64,000 bases of DNA from Marinospirillum sp035271045. Lineage in GTDB: Bacteria; Pseudomonadota; Gammaproteobacteria; Pseudomonadales; Halomonadaceae. Where the stretch lies: the NCBI RefSeq assembly GCF_035271045.1, contig NZ_DATESC010000030.1, forward strand, positions 62,001 to 126,000. The letters run 5' to 3'. This document shows, piece by piece, positions 61,751 through 64,000 of this stretch. Position 1 is the stretch's first letter, and the number at the start of each line of letters is the position of its first letter. The translations under genes and the position numbers were made by a program. The notes under the pieces are model-generated. The model saw only the letters and a list, made by a program, of their open reading frames with translations, was not told where the DNA came from and did not search any database.

Positions 61751-62622
61751 TGGATGCATTGCGTGAAGGGGTGTTTAACCTACAGCAAGCGGGTTATTTA
61801 CCCGAAATGTTTCGCTATGCTTTTTTAACCAACGCCTTGGTTGCAGCATTAATTGTTGGGCCATTATTAGGTGCGTTAGGGCCTTTGGTGGTGGTTAAAC
61901 GTTTAGCTTTTTTCTCTGAAGCGGTTGGGCATGGTGCTTTAACCGGCGTGGCTTTAGGCATTTTGTTAGGTGAACCAGCAACGCAACCCTTAGCCGCGCT
62001 ATTTGCTTTTTGTGTGGTGTTTGCCCTGCTGCTGCACTGGATTAAAAGCCGTACCCAAATTCCTTATGATGCGTTAGTTGGGGTGTTTTTAGCGTTTGCT
62101 ATCGCGTTAGGTGCTTCGTTGCTATTATACGTAGCAAAGAAAGTTAATGTCCACATTTTAGAAAACGTCTTATTTGGTTCAATCTTAACCGTCAAAGACC
62201 AAGACTTATTGGTGATGCTGCTACTAGCCATCGTCTGTATTGGTTTAATGATATTCAGTGGCAATCGCGCTTTAATCAGCAGTCTTGCACCCGATTTAGC
62301 CAAGGTTAGAGGCATTAAAGTTGTTTTTTATGACTATGTATTTGTGCTGTTAATTGCACTGATTACCGTGGCTTCGGTAAAAATCATTGGCTCTATTTTG
62401 GTAGGGGCGCTGCTACTGGTACCAGCAGTTTCAGCGCGAATGATTAGCCGCACTGGTCGTGAGTTTTTTTGGTTATCGGTGGTATTTGCCACGCTTAGCT
62501 GTGTATTAGGTATTTTATTGCCAATGGCGGGTGCGCTGCCGATTCCTTCAGGTGCAGCCATCGTGCTGGTGGCTTCTTTGGGCTTTATTCTAGCTTTGGC
62601 TATCAGACGTTGGAGAGCGTGA
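61747..62622 (+). CDS. Metal ABC transporter permease (ZnuB-like)
   Basis: A 291-residue ABC-3 family permease with about eight transmembrane helices and family stretches LGALGPLVVVKRLAFFSEAVGHGALTGVALG and VKIIGSILVGALLLVPAVSARMI. Length is normal for ZnuB/MntB. With the ATPase and binding protein it makes a complete high-affinity Zn/Mn-type importer. It is coupled to the following gene by TGATG. Confidence 0.92.
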   Translation: MMDALREGVFNLQQAGYLPEMFRYAFLTNALVAALIVGPLLGALGPLVVVKRLAFFSEAVGHGALTGVALGILLGEPATQPLAALFAFCVVFALLLHWIKSRTQIPYDALVGVFLAFAIALGASLLLYVAKKVNVHILENVLFGSILTVKDQDLLVMLLLAIVCIGLMIFSGNRALISSLAPDLAKVRGIKVVFYDYVFVLLIALITVASVKIIGSILVGALLLVPAVSARMISRTGREFFWLSVVFATLSCVLGILLPMAGALPIPSGAAIVLVASLGFILALAIRRWRA

Positions 62623-63392
62623 TGAGGTTTAAGTTTTTAATTATATTTTTTTTACTCATAAGCGGGACGGCGTTGGCAGCCAAGCCTAGCGTCACCACTG
62701 CCGTGCCGGTGGTGGATTTAATTGCCCAAGCTTTATTAGAAAAAACACCCGTTCAAGTGATTTATTTGCCGCCAAAACGCTTACCCATTAATCGTATTCC
62801 CGCTTGGTTGAATAGTGTTGGCAGTAATGAATTAGCCGTTACTGATGCCGTATTAACGGTTGAATCAGTTTCGCGCGGATTAGCCGTTTTTTCGCTGCTG
62901 CGCCAAAAAAATATTCGTCTAGTCGCTATAGATTTAGCCCAAGAAATCACACCAAAGGGTGCAGGCATTACCCAGCGTCAAGGCATTAGCGAGCCAGATT
63001 ACTTTTGGTTAGATACTAACAATCTTTTGTTGATGGTGAATATCGCCGCACGGGATTTAGCCCGTTTATGGCCCGAATATGCTAAGCAAATTAATCACAA
63101 CCGTGGGGAAGTATTGCGTCAAATTCAGCAGTTGGCTTTGCAAGTGGATGAGTTGTTGCTGTTAGCTAATGTTAACTCGCTAGCGCTTAGTGATGAAAAA
63201 TTAATGCCACTGGCTCAGGTTACGATTTTGCCTTTAGTCGAGGCGGACGTTGCTGATTTAGTGTTAAGCACGCGAGTCGAAGCGGGCAAAAAAACTTGGG
63301 TCATTGATCCACTGCTACGCCCTAGTGCTAAAACTTTAGAAGCTTGGCTAGAATCGGTGGTGGTGAGTTTGCAACAGGCTTTAATAGAATAG
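62622..63392 (+). CDS. Secreted ZnuA-like protein that lacks the metal ligands
   Basis: A 256-residue protein with signal peptide (about 1-19, FFLLISGTALA) and the outline of a cluster-9 binding protein: TTAVPVVDLIAQALLEKTPVQVIYLPP at the N-terminus, a long central helix, and LPLVEADVADLVLSTRVEAGKKTWVIDPLLRPSAKTLEAWLESVV at the end. The His-containing motifs of the true binding protein are replaced (LPPKRLPINRIP, EPDYFWLD) and only one His remains in the mature part. It is probably a paralogue with a changed ligand or an accessory role. The family link is by overall shape and operon position, so moderate certainty. Confidence 0.6.
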   Translation: MRFKFLIIFFLLISGTALAAKPSVTTAVPVVDLIAQALLEKTPVQVIYLPPKRLPINRIPAWLNSVGSNELAVTDAVLTVESVSRGLAVFSLLRQKNIRLVAIDLAQEITPKGAGITQRQGISEPDYFWLDTNNLLLMVNIAARDLARLWPEYAKQINHNRGEVLRQIQQLALQVDELLLLANVNSLALSDEKLMPLAQVTILPLVEADVADLVLSTRVEAGKKTWVIDPLLRPSAKTLEAWLESVVVSLQQALIE

Positions 63393-63471
63393 ATTTTCTG
63401 CAACCTTGTTGGCTTTATCTAGTCTAAAAACACCCATTAATTCAGCAGTTAGTTAAGGAAACCCCAGCATT

Positions 63472-64000
63472 ATGGCGCTTTCTAAAAAAAATAAGCGGGC
63501 AATAATGATCGTTATTTTATTACTGTTAATCGCCGGTTTAACTGGGTGGTTTTTAAGTGATAGCAAGGTTGAGCAGCATTTACCGACCGCTAAAGTTGTG
63601 CGTGGTAATTTGCAAGAAAAAGTCACGGCTACTGGCACACTGAACCCTAAAAACTATGTCGATGTGGGCGCACAAATTTCTGGGCAGTTGGTGCATTTGC
63701 ACGTTGAAGTAGGAAGCGAAGTTGAAGCCGGTCAGCTTTTAGCAGAAATTGATGCGCGGGTTTTAGAAGCCAATGTTGCGGCAAGCCGTGCCCAATTACG
63801 TGCTCAAGCAGCGCAATTAAGAGACCGTAAAGCACAATTAAAACTGGCTGGCTTGCATTATCAACGCCAAAAAGCATTGCGTAAAGATGAAGCTGTGACT
63901 GAAGAAGCGGTGCAGCAGGCCGAAGCCAGTTTTTTATCCTCGCAAGCACAAGTCGATCAACTGCAAGCCCAAATTGAACAAAATCAATCGTCTTTAGCCG
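63472..64000 (+). CDS. MacA/HlyD-type periplasmic adaptor (N-terminal part, runs off the right edge)
   Basis: The first 176 codons of a membrane-fusion protein. An N-terminal membrane anchor (about 9-27: AIMIVILLLLIAGLTGWFL) is followed by the lipoyl-type half motif (VVRGNLQEKVTATGTLNPKNYVDVGAQISGQLVHLHVEVGSEVEAGQLLAEID) and a coiled-coil hairpin rich in Ala/Gln/Arg. The sequence is closest to MacA, which works with the MacB ABC exporter and TolC. An AAGGA precedes the ATG. It may belong to a separate export operon rather than the importer operon (79-bp gap). Confidence 0.85.
   Translation, partial: MALSKKNKRAIMIVILLLLIAGLTGWFLSDSKVEQHLPTAKVVRGNLQEKVTATGTLNPKNYVDVGAQISGQLVHLHVEVGSEVEAGQLLAEIDARVLEANVAASRAQLRAQAAQLRDRKAQLKLAGLHYQRQKALRKDEAVTEEAVQQAEASFLSSQAQVDQLQAQIEQNQSSLA

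Noticed and set aside
63647..63949. 100-codon open frame on the minus strand inside the MacA-like gene
   Set aside because: Antisense to a well-supported adaptor gene whose coiled-coil codons create long open frames on the other strand; no start signal.
1..64000. CRISPR arrays, insertion sequences, prophage, tRNA or rRNA genes
   Set aside because: I scanned for regularly spaced repeats, transposase-like products, inverted repeat ends and cloverleaf-like sequences and found none that I could support.

Overview
The window reads as a continuous chromosomal segment of a polarly flagellated gammaproteobacterium of the Pseudomonadales/Oceanospirillales type. GC looks to be in the low-to-mid 40s percent by eye. 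I saw no phage, insertion sequence, tRNA, rRNA or CRISPR array. Gene order supports the placement. The flagellar/chemotaxis block runs into the ccm genes as in Pseudomonas, and dnaE-accA-tilS-pyrG-kdsA-eno-ftsB-ispD-ispF-truD-surE-pcm-...-rpoS-sRNA follows the Pseudomonas order down to a regulatory RNA after rpoS. A spirillum-like marine genus such as Marinospirillum would fit, but that is only an inference.

Layout. 1-3322 (minus): cytochrome c maturation genes ccmA-B-C-D-E and the start of ccmF. 3482-5408 (plus): a second FliK-like protein and a free-standing FlhB C-terminal-domain protein. 5425-30853 (minus): about 25 kb of flagellar and chemotaxis genes. In transcription order these are fliE, fliF-G-H-I-J-K-L-M-N-O-P-Q-R, flhB, flhA, flhF, fliA, cheY-Z-A-B, parC, parP, cheW and a DUF2802 gene. 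31117-33604 (minus): the fleS/fleR (flrB/flrC) two-component pair. 33701-50233 (plus): housekeeping genes from dnaE to rpoS. 50234-50851: an rpoS terminator, a candidate GacA box and a CsrB/RsmZ-type sRNA. 50852-57172: ygiQ, priA (minus), rpmE and a malic enzyme. 57363-64000 (plus): an accessory operon with a PepSY membrane protein, a DUF2271 protein, a DUF4198 protein, two unknown small proteins, a Zn/Mn-type ABC importer, a degenerate binding protein and the start of a MacA/HlyD-type protein.

How it fits together. The flagellar block supplies the export apparatus, C-ring, MS-ring and basal-body parts plus sigma-28 and FlhF. FleS/FleR should drive the middle sigma-54 genes. CheW/A/B/Y/Z form the chemotaxis core, and ParC/ParP should place the arrays at the pole. 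Three partners usual in this arrangement are absent from their normal places: flhG/fleN between flhF and fliA, motCD between cheB and parC, and fleQ upstream of fleS. nlpD is also absent upstream of rpoS, where a DUF368 (PopT-type) gene sits instead.

Most worth following up: (1) the sRNA after rpoS, with 13 GGA motifs, several in perfect hairpin loops, and a GacA-box-like palindrome about 170 bp upstream; (2) the accessory operon, in which a secreted DUF2271 protein carries a motif like the ApbE flavinylation site next to a PepSY membrane protein and a metal ABC importer, suggesting a periplasmic flavin-dependent metal reduction and uptake system; (3) three FliM-like docking motifs repeated in the CheA linker; (4) a FliH with a 260-residue acidic tail; (5) the missing flhG.
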